DNA from: Rothia sp. SD9660Na
GTDB taxonomy: Bacteria > Actinomycetota > Actinomycetes > Actinomycetales > Micrococcaceae
NCBI RefSeq assembly: GCF_030064065.1
Contig: NZ_CP125946.1
Location: 2,311,745 to 2,375,744, forward strand
DNA: 64,000 nt
Reading direction: 5' to 3'
The notes under the pieces are model-generated. The model was not told the origin of the DNA. It did not search any database and saw only the letters and a program-made list of their open reading frames with translations. Below, piece after piece: positions 31,304 to 38,562 of the stretch. Both the position numbers and the translations under genes were made by a program. How positions within the stretch are numbered: the first letter of the stretch is position 1; each line of letters opens with the position of its first letter.

Positions 31304-34300
31304 TTAGAAGGTTTCGGTGCCGGTGTAGGAATCATGCACCATGTTGGCAAAGCGCGAGTAGTGGCCCTGGAAGGCGACCGCGATAGTCTTGGTGGGGCCG
31401 TTACGGTGCTTAGCGACGATGACGTCCGCCTCGCCTGCGCGAGTTGATTCTTTTTCGTAGTAGTCCTCGCGGTGCAAGAGAATGACCATGTCAGCGTCCT
31501 GCTCAATCGAGTTATGAACGGTAATGCCGTTGGCGATGAAGTTGTGGTTCCCTAGCACAGTGGCGTCGAAGACCTCTTCTTCCCCCTCGTACTCGATAGA
31601 GGTGACGGTGTCCCAGAAAAGGTCATTGACCGCAAGCATGTCGAGCTCAGCGGCATCAAGGACGCTGGCTACTTGAGTCAGCACAGGAGCACTCGTGCGT
31701 ACGCCAGCAGATGTAAGAGCATCAGCTACTCGAGTAGGCTCGCTCAAAACATCACCTACCTGCCCCCAGACCTGCTCATTCCTACCCAGCGGAACACCGG
31801 CGTCCGGAATCTCGATTTCTTGAATCTCAAAGCTAAACCGGACTAAATCATCCGACTCAGCCACACACAGAGAACCATCTTCAACGACCGTTGAAATACC
31901 AAAACGTAGAAGCAGAAGGCTTACCTGCTCAGCAACCGGTCGAGGCAGATTTACCGTAACCGATGAATCTACAGTCTGTACGTCTAAGAACACTGAGCGC
32001 AGAAAAAGGCGAATCTGCTCTTTCGGTAAGGAAAATACCTCAGAGGGAACCCCCAGCACAGGTGCTGTGGAAGCAGTTTCGATGACCTGCTCGTCACTCC
32101 AATGCGTCCGGGCGGACGGCCCGTTAACGTGGCGGGGTACGCCCAAACGATCGCCCACTGCAAGCTCACCCAGCCCCTTCCAACCTGTGTACGTAAAGAA
32201 GGGATGATTAGCGGTAGCGCGCAGGGTCTTACCCGAAGCTAGCGTTAGACGATAAACAGGTTTCACTCCCGTAGAAAAGACGTGGATCAGGTGCCGCTCC
32301 ACAAAACGCATGTCGTCCCCCAGGGACCACACCGGGACGTCCTGAGCGCCCTGCTCAAAAAGCTCGCCCATCGTTGTTTCAGCTCCCGTATCAGAGCGAA
32401 GCACACGAGTATCGGCAGTCAGACAGCCCGACTCGCGAAGGTCCGACACCTGCGGCTTCTTATCGGTACGCTGCTCAGAGCCACGGTTCAGCTGCGAGAG
32501 GGCAATCAGAGGCACCTCAAGCTCCTTAGCCATCAGCTTGAGAGCACGCGAGAACTCCGAAACTTCCTGCTGGCGCGACTCAACCTTCTTACCCGAGCTC
32601 ATCAGCTGCAGGTAGTCCAGAACAATCAGCTTGAGGTTATTCTTCTGCTTCAGGCGGCGGGCCTTAGCGCGAATCTCCATCAGGGTCATGTTGGGTGAAT
32701 CGTCGATAAAGAGCGGAGCGGAGTCCATCTTGCCCATGGCGGTAGCAATCTTGGCCCACTGGTCATCGTCCAGCTTGCCCTTACGCAAATCAGACAGATT
32801 AATGCCAGCCTCAGCCGACAGAATCTTCATAGCAATTTCGTTGCGGCCCATTTCCAGGGAGAAGAACACCGTGGTCATACCGTGCTTAATGGCAGCAGAC
32901 CTGGCGATGTCTAGGGCAAACGTCGAATTATGGGTGGGCACAAAAGCACGAGAAGCCAAGAAAAGATGCTGCTCATTATCTACCTCAATACAGCGCACCG
33001 GCACAGAATCAACAGGCTCCACAGCAACAATGTAGCGAGAGCTTCGCTTAGCGGTCGGACGAGAATCGCGGTCACGGTGCATTTGCTTCTTGCGAGACAG
33101 AGCAAAAACAGAATCAGAGGAAGAGAAGGTCAGCTTGTAGGCCGTCGACGTAGCCTCGCTACTGCCCTTGACCTTTTTCGTTGCCATACCCATGCGGTAC
33201 CCCAAAGAAAGCGCCAGCTCCTGGGTATCAAGTGCCAACTGGCGGTTCGTCACCGTGAACTGAATACACCCGGCGTTTGTAACAGTGCCGTCGCTATCGA
33301 GCAGCCCTGCCAGCAAAGCTCGGCGCTGCGCTTCAGAGGCCCGTAGGTACTGCATAGGAATGTGCTTATTATTCAGAACGCCCAAAGTACGCAGGCTCTC
33401 AGCACTCGGAGCCAAGATTGTTGAGTCATCACCCAACCAAATTCCCAGAGTGTAGGGGGTGACTAGTAGGTCCGCTTCGGGCAGTTGGAGCGGGCGGGTG
33501 TTAGCAATGGAGTGGTTGGCTCGACGGTCAGCCGTCGCGCAACAAACCGTCTCACGAATCTCAGCGGTGGTGCGCACCTGCGCGCCCACAGACGTCCGCA
33601 CACGCCCCCCGCCTGAACCCGCCAGAGCTGACGAACGGGCCCGACGGGACGCGCGGGTTTCGGTGAGCCACTGATGCTCGGCGTCCGCAATGATTTCGGT
33701 TCCGTCATCAAAAATGACCTTGAAGCAGGGACGCCCAGTCATCACGTCAGTAGCGTTCGTGACGGTCGTGGGATGCCCATCTGCGCCCAGAACGGTATCG
33801 CCCACGCGGATATCGCCCATGGTGGTCCAGCCTGTGGGGGTGGGGATGGGGGTATCAAGGGCGAGCGCTTTACCCATTGCCGGACGCGCCGCGATCACAA
33901 TCATCTGCCCGGCCTGCAGGCCGGCGGTGAGCTCGTCGAACTCGATGAAGCCGGTGGGCACGCCGTGGACGCCGCCGTCGCGCGACCCATTAGCCTCAAT
34001 CTCTTCAACCGTACTGTTCATGGCCTCAGAGAGGGGAACGTAGTCTTCCTTAGTGTTGTTGGCAGAAACCCCGTAAATCTCGGCCTGGGCGGCGTTGACC
34101 AGGGCTTCAGCCTCGCCGTCGCCGGAGTACCCCAGCTGCACAATCTTGGTACCAGCCTCCACCAGGCGACGGAGCATAGCGCGCTCGGCCACAATTTCGG
34201 CGTAGAACCCGGCGTTAGCAGCGGTGGGGACGCCCGCAATCAGGGAGTGCAGGTAGGCCGCCCCACCCACGCGGTTCAGTTCGCCACGCTTGGTTAGCTC

Positions 34301-34525
34301 ATCAGCCACCGTAATGGCGTCCGCCGGTTCACCGTGCCCGTAGAGGTGGATGATGGCCTCGTAAATCATCTCATGGGCGGGCTTGTAGAAGTCAGCGCCG
34401 CCGCCGATGACCTCAACGACGTCGGCGATGGCGTCCTTGGAGAGCATCATGCCACCCAGTACCGACTGCTCGGCGGTGTCGTCGTGCGGCGGTGTACGGA
34501 CGAACTCAGACTGGCTCTCAGACAA
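31304..34525 (-). CDS. dnaB: Replicative DNA helicase DnaB, containing two inteins
   Basis: I start at TTG 34525, which follows GAGGGG and gives the normal actinobacterial opening SESQSEFVRTPPHDDTAEQS; an upstream ATG would add 51 unrelated residues. The precursor is 1073 residues. Removing intein 1 (314 residues) and intein 2 (305 residues) leaves a 454-residue helicase, the usual size. The N-terminal primase-interacting domain is intact. The RecA-like motor is split in the Walker A loop (RPAMGK then STFALD) and again after SDLRESG, before SIEQDADMV. Helicase function requires both splicing events. Confidence 0.95.
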   Translation of the reverse strand: MSESQSEFVRTPPHDDTAEQSVLGGMMLSKDAIADVVEVIGGGADFYKPAHEMIYEAIIHLYGHGEPADAITVADELTKRGELNRVGGAAYLHSLIAGVPTAANAGFYAEIVAERAMLRRLVEAGTKIVQLGYSGDGEAEALVNAAQAEIYGVSANNTKEDYVPLSEAMNSTVEEIEANGSRDGGVHGVPTGFIEFDELTAGLQAGQMIVIAARPAMGKALALDTPIPTPTGWTTMGDIRVGDTVLGADGHPTTVTNATDVMTGRPCFKVIFDDGTEIIADAEHQWLTETRASRRARSSALAGSGGGRVRTSVGAQVRTTAEIRETVCCATADRRANHSIANTRPLQLPEADLLVTPYTLGIWLGDDSTILAPSAESLRTLGVLNNKHIPMQYLRASEAQRRALLAGLLDSDGTVTNAGCIQFTVTNRQLALDTQELALSLGYRMGMATKKVKGSSEATSTAYKLTFSSSDSVFALSRKKQMHRDRDSRPTAKRSSRYIVAVEPVDSVPVRCIEVDNEQHLFLASRAFVPTHNSTFALDIARSAAIKHGMTTVFFSLEMGRNEIAMKILSAEAGINLSDLRKGKLDDDQWAKIATAMGKMDSAPLFIDDSPNMTLMEIRAKARRLKQKNNLKLIVLDYLQLMSSGKKVESRQQEVSEFSRALKLMAKELEVPLIALSQLNRGSEQRTDKKPQVSDLRESGCLTADTRVLRSDTGAETTMGELFEQGAQDVPVWSLGDDMRFVERHLIHVFSTGVKPVYRLTLASGKTLRATANHPFFTYTGWKGLGELAVGDRLGVPRHVNGPSARTHWSDEQVIETASTAPVLGVPSEVFSLPKEQIRLFLRSVFLDVQTVDSSVTVNLPRPVAEQVSLLLLRFGISTVVEDGSLCVAESDDLVRFSFEIQEIEIPDAGVPLGRNEQVWGQVGDVLSEPTRVADALTSAGVRTSAPVLTQVASVLDAAELDMLAVNDLFWDTVTSIEYEGEEEVFDATVLGNHNFIANGITVHNSIEQDADMVILLHREDYYEKESTRAGEADVIVAKHRNGPTKTIAVAFQGHYSRFANMVHDSYTGTETF
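31511..32425 (-). mobile_element. Intein 2 in DnaB (class 1, endonuclease degenerate)
   Basis: This in-frame insertion of 305 residues starts with Cys (CLTADTRVL, block A) and has block B with TANH (TxxH, intein residues 71–74). It ends ITVHN followed by Ser, the canonical splice junction. The flanks SDLRESG and SIEQDAD match the site used by cyanobacterial DnaB inteins. The central 200 residues lack an intact LAGLIDADG motif: a remnant FLRSVFLDVQTV has lost the acidic residue expected in the FLRGLFDADGSV-type motif. It should splice but not home. Confidence 0.9.
32927..33868 (-). mobile_element. Intein 1 in DnaB Walker A loop (class 3 features)
   Basis: This 314-residue in-frame insertion begins ALALDTPIPTPTGWTTM directly after the Walker A Lys (AMGK) and ends VPTHN before Ser. 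It has Ala rather than Cys/Ser at position 1. It carries the class 3 triplet: Trp67 in block B (HQW), Cys293 in block F (VRCIEVD) and Thr312 in block G (PTHN). LAGLIDADG-like motifs are LGIWLGDDS (about 141–149) and LAGLLDSDGTV (about 186–196). They are only about 40 residues apart, so the endonuclease domain appears contracted. Confidence 0.9.
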
Positions 34526-34733
34526 GGCGGCCCCTCGGTAGTGAAGAATATGGTGAGGTTCTATCATCTCACCTGCGAGCGCCCGGAGACCACCGCTTCG
34601 CTGTGAGACTAGACGTTGGTGAGGCAAAAGTAGCCGGGGGCAGGGGAAAGAGTCATAGCTACCTCCTTTGGTGTTCACCGCGACGATGACGTGATGGGCT
34701 TAACTGTATCTCGGTAGCATGGGTTCTAGCTAG

Positions 34734-34747
34734 AGTACTTAAGTACT
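34734..34747. promoter_or_regulatory. 14-bp palindrome upstream of the siderophore-interacting protein gene
   Basis: AGTACTTAAGTACT is a perfect palindrome, flanked by CTAG and AG, about 58 bases before the GTG of the next plus-strand gene. It may be an operator for that gene. No matching regulator gene is adjacent. Confidence 0.4.
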
Positions 34748-34804
34748 AGAGATTGAGCTGGCCAGCACCACAAGGGGCTGGTCGTAGTCAGAGAAAGGAC
34801 GCCG

Positions 34805-35782
34805 GTGGGCAGCACAAAGAGCAAGGGCAAGGACGCCAAGGAGCAGCTCAAGGAGCTCAAGGCTGAGGTGAAGTACCTGAAGAAGGGGCAGAAGCAGCTG
34901 CTCAAGCGGGTGGAGAAGCTGGAAAAGGCGCTCGCCGCCGGGCAGGGTTCGGCACCTGCTACCGCCCCTGTGCAGAACCCAGCCCGCCCCCAAGCTGCCG
35001 GGGGCAGCCGGGGCGGGGCGGGGGCGTCCTACCCGCAGCCGATGAAGTCGGGCAAGTACCGGGGCGGCTACTCCCACTACCGGGTGACCGAGGTGGGGCA
35101 ACTGACGCCCACCGTCATGCGGGTAGTTGCCGAACCTGCTGACGGCAAGCGGGTTGAGGCCCAGGGGCTGGTGGGTGAATACATCTACCTGGTGACCGGC
35201 AAGAAGGGGGAGGTGCTGCCCGCGCCGACCTTTGAGAAGGGCAAGGCGCGATGGAGCCAGTCGACCACCACCGCCAAGTACACGGTCAGGAACTTTGACG
35301 AGCGCACCGGGGCCCTGGAAATCAACATCATGCTGCACGAGCACGGGGCCGGAACCACCTGGGCCCGCACCGTTGCTGTGGGCGATAGCGCGCATTTTCT
35401 GGGTGCGAAGTCGGGGTACTCCATCAGCAAGGACTACGACTTTTACCTGCTGGCCGGTGACGAGAGTGGCCTACCCGGTATGGCCCGCTGGATCGAGAGC
35501 CTGCCCGCGAGCGCCCGGGGTGTGGCCGTGATTGAGGTGCCCGGGGAGGCGTCGCAGCAGGTGATTGCTGCTCCTGAGAATTTTGAGGTGGTCTGGGTGG
35601 ATTCTGCCCGGCGCGGGGCGCTGGCTGAGGCCGTGATGGCTTACCCTCTGCCGGAGGGGTCGGTGTGCACCTGGTTGGCGGGCGAGTCCGGGTCGATTCA
35701 CCCCGTGCGTATCTGGGCGCGGCGGGAGCTGGGTGTGCCCAAGGGGCACGGCTATGCCAAGGGGTATTGGAAGAAGAAGTAG
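34805..35782 (+). CDS. Siderophore-interacting protein (FAD-binding ferric reductase)
   Basis: The 325-residue protein starts at GTG. Its first 48 residues are Lys/Glu-rich and likely coiled coil (EQLKELKAEVKYLKKGQKQL), an unusual extension. An Ala/Pro/Gly linker follows. From about residue 90 it matches the SIP/ViuB family: FAD-binding KYTVRNFD (the RxYTxR motif area), EINIMLHEHGAGTTWARTV, then an NADPH-domain with FYLLAGDESGLPGM. The end HGYAKGYWKKK is typical. It releases iron from imported ferric siderophores by reduction. The siderophore-binding lipoprotein follows 87 bases downstream. Confidence 0.9.
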   Translation: MGSTKSKGKDAKEQLKELKAEVKYLKKGQKQLLKRVEKLEKALAAGQGSAPATAPVQNPARPQAAGGSRGGAGASYPQPMKSGKYRGGYSHYRVTEVGQLTPTVMRVVAEPADGKRVEAQGLVGEYIYLVTGKKGEVLPAPTFEKGKARWSQSTTTAKYTVRNFDERTGALEINIMLHEHGAGTTWARTVAVGDSAHFLGAKSGYSISKDYDFYLLAGDESGLPGMARWIESLPASARGVAVIEVPGEASQQVIAAPENFEVVWVDSARRGALAEAVMAYPLPEGSVCTWLAGESGSIHPVRIWARRELGVPKGHGYAKGYWKKK

Positions 35783-35817
35783 TTTGGGTACAGGGTGTCA
35801 TCAAACAAAACAAATTT

Positions 35818-35836
35818 TTAGGGTAACTTAAACAAA
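35818..35836 (+). promoter_or_regulatory. Iron-box-like site (IdeR/DtxR)
   Basis: TTAGGGTAACTTAAACAAA matches the 19-bp IdeR/DtxR consensus at about 14 positions. It lies 34 bases before the start codon of the siderophore-binding lipoprotein. Iron-dependent repression is the likely consequence. Confidence 0.55.
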
Positions 35837-35838
35837 GA

Positions 35839-35854
35839 TTTAGGCACACCTAAA
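35839..35854 (+). promoter_or_regulatory. Second iron-box-like palindrome
   Basis: TTTAGGCACACCTAAA is a palindrome with TTAGG/CCTAA half-sites spaced by four bases, immediately downstream of the first iron box and 15 bases before the ATG. Two tandem half-overlapping boxes are common in IdeR/DtxR targets. Confidence 0.5.
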
Positions 35855-35869
35855 AAGAGAGTTTTACCC

Positions 35870-36913
35870 ATGACACTCACCCGCGCAACCTTCCTCAAGC
35901 TCACCACAGCAACCGCCCTCACCGGCATCCTTTCTGCATGCTCAACAGGATCAAACACCCCCTCTTCAACATCAAAGGCCAGCGGGGGTAGCTATACCGT
36001 TGAGCATGCCTTTGGCAGCACCACCTTTGATGCTGTTCCTGAAAAAATTGCTGTTGTTCAGCCCTGGAAAAACCCCGACGTTCTTCTTGCCCTCGGCGTA
36101 GTTCCTGCGGGCACCCCCTACGTGAGCTGGGGTGAGAACGCCAACCGCTCCACCGACTGGTTCGACGCTAAGCTCACCGAACTGGGCGGCGAAGAGCCCA
36201 CCCGCTATGACGAGACTGACGGCCCCAACTACGAAGCTCTTGCCGCCCTAGAACCTGACGCCATTTTCTCCCCCTACGGTGACATGACCCAGGAGGTCTA
36301 CGATAAGCTCTCGGGTATCGCTCCTGTAATTCCTGCCCCCGTGGGAGTAGGGGCCTACGAGACCAGCTGGCAGCAGTGCCTTGAGATGGCAGGGAAGATG
36401 CTCCAGCGGGAGGACGACGCCACCTCCCTGATCGCAGAAGTTGAGGGAAAGCTCGCAGAAGCAGTTGCAGAGTACCCTGTTCTGAAGGGTGCAAGTTTCA
36501 TCGCCGGCTACTTCGATACCGCCGCCAATACCTTTGGCGCCTACACCTCAGAGGACTCCCGACCCCAGTTCTTCGCCTCTCTTGGCATGGTCAATGCCCC
36601 CTACATTAGCGATCATGAGGGTGAGGTCGAGGGTGTCTATATGACTATCTCTTCTGAAGTTCTTGACCAGGTTGAGTGCGACGTAATCTGGGCGTGGGCC
36701 AACTCCGCTGAAGAAGCAGAAGCCGTCCGCACTAACGAGCTGTTTGCCCAGCTGCCCGCCCTTAAGAATGACGCGACAGTATTTGAGAGCGACAAGCAGA
36801 AGGGCCTAGCCCTCTCTGCTGCCTCACCGCTCTCAGTGCTGTGGGCTCTCAACAAGACCACCTTGCTTGCAGACCTGGCAGGGGCTGTAGAGAACACGCG
36901 CGCAGCTTCCTAG
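35870..36913 (+). CDS. Iron-siderophore ABC transporter substrate-binding lipoprotein
   Basis: The 347-residue protein has a signal peptide with lipobox ILSAC (lipidated Cys24), a Ser/Thr-rich linker and a class III (FecB/FepB-like) binding fold: VPEKIAVVQPWKNPDVLLAL, then GGEEPTRYDETDGPNYEALA. The spacing between the lobes is typical of siderophore binders. It sits behind two iron-box-like sites and after a siderophore-interacting protein. No permease or ATPase gene follows, so its transporter is encoded elsewhere. Its stop codon overlaps that of the convergent glycerate kinase (CTAG). Confidence 0.92.
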   Translation: MTLTRATFLKLTTATALTGILSACSTGSNTPSSTSKASGGSYTVEHAFGSTTFDAVPEKIAVVQPWKNPDVLLALGVVPAGTPYVSWGENANRSTDWFDAKLTELGGEEPTRYDETDGPNYEALAALEPDAIFSPYGDMTQEVYDKLSGIAPVIPAPVGVGAYETSWQQCLEMAGKMLQREDDATSLIAEVEGKLAEAVAEYPVLKGASFIAGYFDTAANTFGAYTSEDSRPQFFASLGMVNAPYISDHEGEVEGVYMTISSEVLDQVECDVIWAWANSAEEAEAVRTNELFAQLPALKNDATVFESDKQKGLALSAASPLSVLWALNKTTLLADLAGAVENTRAAS

Positions 36914-38046
36914 CGCAGGTGCGTGCTGGCGATGGTGGCCGCTAGTTCGTGGAGATAAGGATGCGGGTTGGCCAGGGATTCTTCCAGAGTGGCGGCGGTG
37001 TCGCCCACCACCGAGTAGACGGCGGTGAACCCGGCCTCGCGGGCTTGGCCGTTGGAGAGTTCGCTGATTCCACAGACGGCGATAACCGGCAGGCTGCGGG
37101 CGGAGGCTTCTGCCGCGACCCCTGCCGGGCCCTTGCCCTGGAGGGTTTGCTCGTCGAATTTTCCTTCGCCGGTGATCACCAGATCAGCGTCTTCCAGGGC
37201 CCGGTGAAAGCCGGTGAGCTCAAAACAGACCTCAACGCCGGGGCGCATGGTGGCCCCAAGGATGGACAGGCAGGCAAAGCCCAGACCACCAGCAGCACCC
37301 GCCCCGGGCGCGGTGGCGAATGTTCCACGTGAAACATTGAGGGATTCTTCTACCGCGTCAGCTAGTTTTTGCAGGTTCTGATCCAGCTGGGGAACCTGCT
37401 CTTCGGTAGCCCCTTTCTGGGGCCCGTAGACCGCAGCAGCGCCGGAGGGGCCGCACAGCGGGTTGGTCACATCGCTGGCCATGATAATTTCTACCCCGGC
37501 CAGACGCTCATCGAGCCCGGTCGAATCAACTGAAGCCAGCTGCCCCAGCGCCCCGCCACCGGGGGCAAGCTCGCGCCCTGCAGCGTCCTGAAGTCTCACA
37601 CCGAGCGCCTGCATGAGGCCCGCTCCCCCGTCGGTGCTGGCCGACCCACCCAGGCCGACCACGAGCGTCCGCGCGCCCGCGCCCACCGCGTGCAGAATCA
37701 GCTCACCGGCGCCGAAAGAGGTGGACCGCCAGGTATCCAGCTGGTCTTCGCGCAGGCGGGCAATGCCGCCCGCTTCGGCAATTTCGAGGACGGCCGTGCG
37801 TTCAGCCTGCGAGTAGGCGTAGCGGGCGGTCACCGGCTGGCCGGCAAAGGGGCCCGTGACGGTGCAGGTGACCTCGCTGTAACCGGCAGCCAGGGCGGCG
37901 TCTACGGTGCCGTCACCGCCGTCCGCTATGGGGCAGGCGATGACCTCACACCCGCCAGCCTCATCTAACCCGGCAGCAAGCACCTCAGTGAGCTGGGCAC
38001 CGGTGAGCGTGCCCTTGAACTTATCGACAGCGAGTAAAACCTTCAT
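36910..38046 (-). CDS. Glycerate kinase
   Basis: The 378-residue protein matches the GarK/GlxK family: MKVLLAVDKFKGTLTGAQLT at the start, PIADGGDGTVDAALAAG near residue 40, VGLGGSASTDGGAGLMQALG near 130 and ITGEGKFDEQTLQGKGPAG near 290. It phosphorylates glycerate using ATP. No glyoxylate or glycerate pathway genes adjoin. A one-mismatch parS site (37321–37336) is embedded in the coding sequence, where it encodes VSRGT. Confidence 0.92.
   Translation of the reverse strand: MKVLLAVDKFKGTLTGAQLTEVLAAGLDEAGGCEVIACPIADGGDGTVDAALAAGYSEVTCTVTGPFAGQPVTARYAYSQAERTAVLEIAEAGGIARLREDQLDTWRSTSFGAGELILHAVGAGARTLVVGLGGSASTDGGAGLMQALGVRLQDAAGRELAPGGGALGQLASVDSTGLDERLAGVEIIMASDVTNPLCGPSGAAAVYGPQKGATEEQVPQLDQNLQKLADAVEESLNVSRGTFATAPGAGAAGGLGFACLSILGATMRPGVEVCFELTGFHRALEDADLVITGEGKFDEQTLQGKGPAGVAAEASARSLPVIAVCGISELSNGQAREAGFTAVYSVVGDTAATLEESLANPHPYLHELAATIASTHLR
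37321..37336. other. Degenerate parS site inside glycerate kinase
   Basis: TGTTCCACGTGAAACA differs from the consensus TGTTTCACGTGAAACA at one base. In the minus-strand reading frame it encodes the peptide VSRGT, one substitution from the VSRET encoded by the perfect sites inside parA and parB. Confidence 0.7.
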
Positions 38047-38069
38047 GGGTCTATTATGCGCCTGTCTCT

Positions 38070-38384
38070 CTAGGAGGTGACTTTCAGCCCCACAATACCT
38101 GCCACAATCATGAGCAGGAAGAGCACCTTAAGTAGGGAAACGGGCTCGGTGCCGGTCGCCATGGCGTAGAGGACGGTGACGGTTGCGCCGACGCCCACCC
38201 ACACGGCATAAGCGGTACCGGTGGGCAGCTCCCGCATGGCATAGGCCAGGCCCACCATGCTGAGAACCAGACCCCCTATAAAGACCAGGGTGGGGGTCAA
38301 GCGGGTCAGGCCCTCAGATTTACCCAGGGCCGTTGCCCAGACAGCTTCGAAAAGGCCAGAAATAATCAGAATAAGCCAGTGCAT
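38070..38384 (-). CDS. Small multidrug resistance (SMR) family transporter
   Basis: The 104-residue protein has four membrane spans and the conserved membrane Glu (residue 13 in GLFEAVWATALG). LPTGTAYAVWVGVGA follows in span 3. SMR dimers export quaternary cations or guanidinium by proton antiport. This gene stands alone rather than as a paired SMR. I chose ATG 38384; upstream in-frame sequence is GC-rich hairpin DNA with no ribosome binding site. A strong hairpin sits 14 bases before the start codon. Confidence 0.9.
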   Translation of the reverse strand: MHWLILIISGLFEAVWATALGKSEGLTRLTPTLVFIGGLVLSMVGLAYAMRELPTGTAYAVWVGVGATVTVLYAMATGTEPVSLLKVLFLLMIVAGIVGLKVTS

Positions 38385-38398
38385 AAGCACCCATTCTA

Positions 38399-38454
38399 GG
38401 GGCCGGGCACCCCGGGGGTTAAAGCAACGAGGCTGAGTCCCCCGACCCGGCCCC
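38399..38454 (-). repeat. Strong GC hairpin just upstream of the SMR gene
   Basis: GGGCCGGG (38399–38406) pairs with CCCGGCCC (38446–38453), with a further CCCCGGGGG-to-CCCCC pairing inside and a 20-base loop. It lies between the DUF418 stop codon and the SMR start. There is no U-run. It could be a terminator of the upstream gene or a translational attenuator of the SMR gene. Confidence 0.55.
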
Positions 38455-38562
38455 ATGCAAGAAACACACACTACTGCTTTCTTGAGATTCTCCAAAGCCA
38501 CCCTGCGGGCGGCTGCTCTTTCGAACCTTGTACCTCTAGTATGGCGGAGCCTTCTTAAGCTC

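Noticed and set aside
33674..34297. 207-codon plus-strand open frame opposite dnaB
   Set aside because: Antisense to conserved helicase and intein codons, with no protein family features.
34526..34678. 51-codon N-terminal extension of DnaB from an upstream ATG
   Set aside because: The extension is unlike DnaB N-termini and the TTG at 34525 has a proper ribosome binding site and begins at the conserved sequence.
35424..35849. 141-codon minus-strand frame opposite the siderophore-interacting protein gene
   Set aside because: Pro/Arg/Ser-rich antisense translation without features; the plus-strand gene is well supported.
38385..38562. Guanidine-I or guanidine-II riboswitch upstream of the SMR gene
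   Set aside because: Neither the conserved ykkC core nor paired ACGR-loop hairpins are visible.
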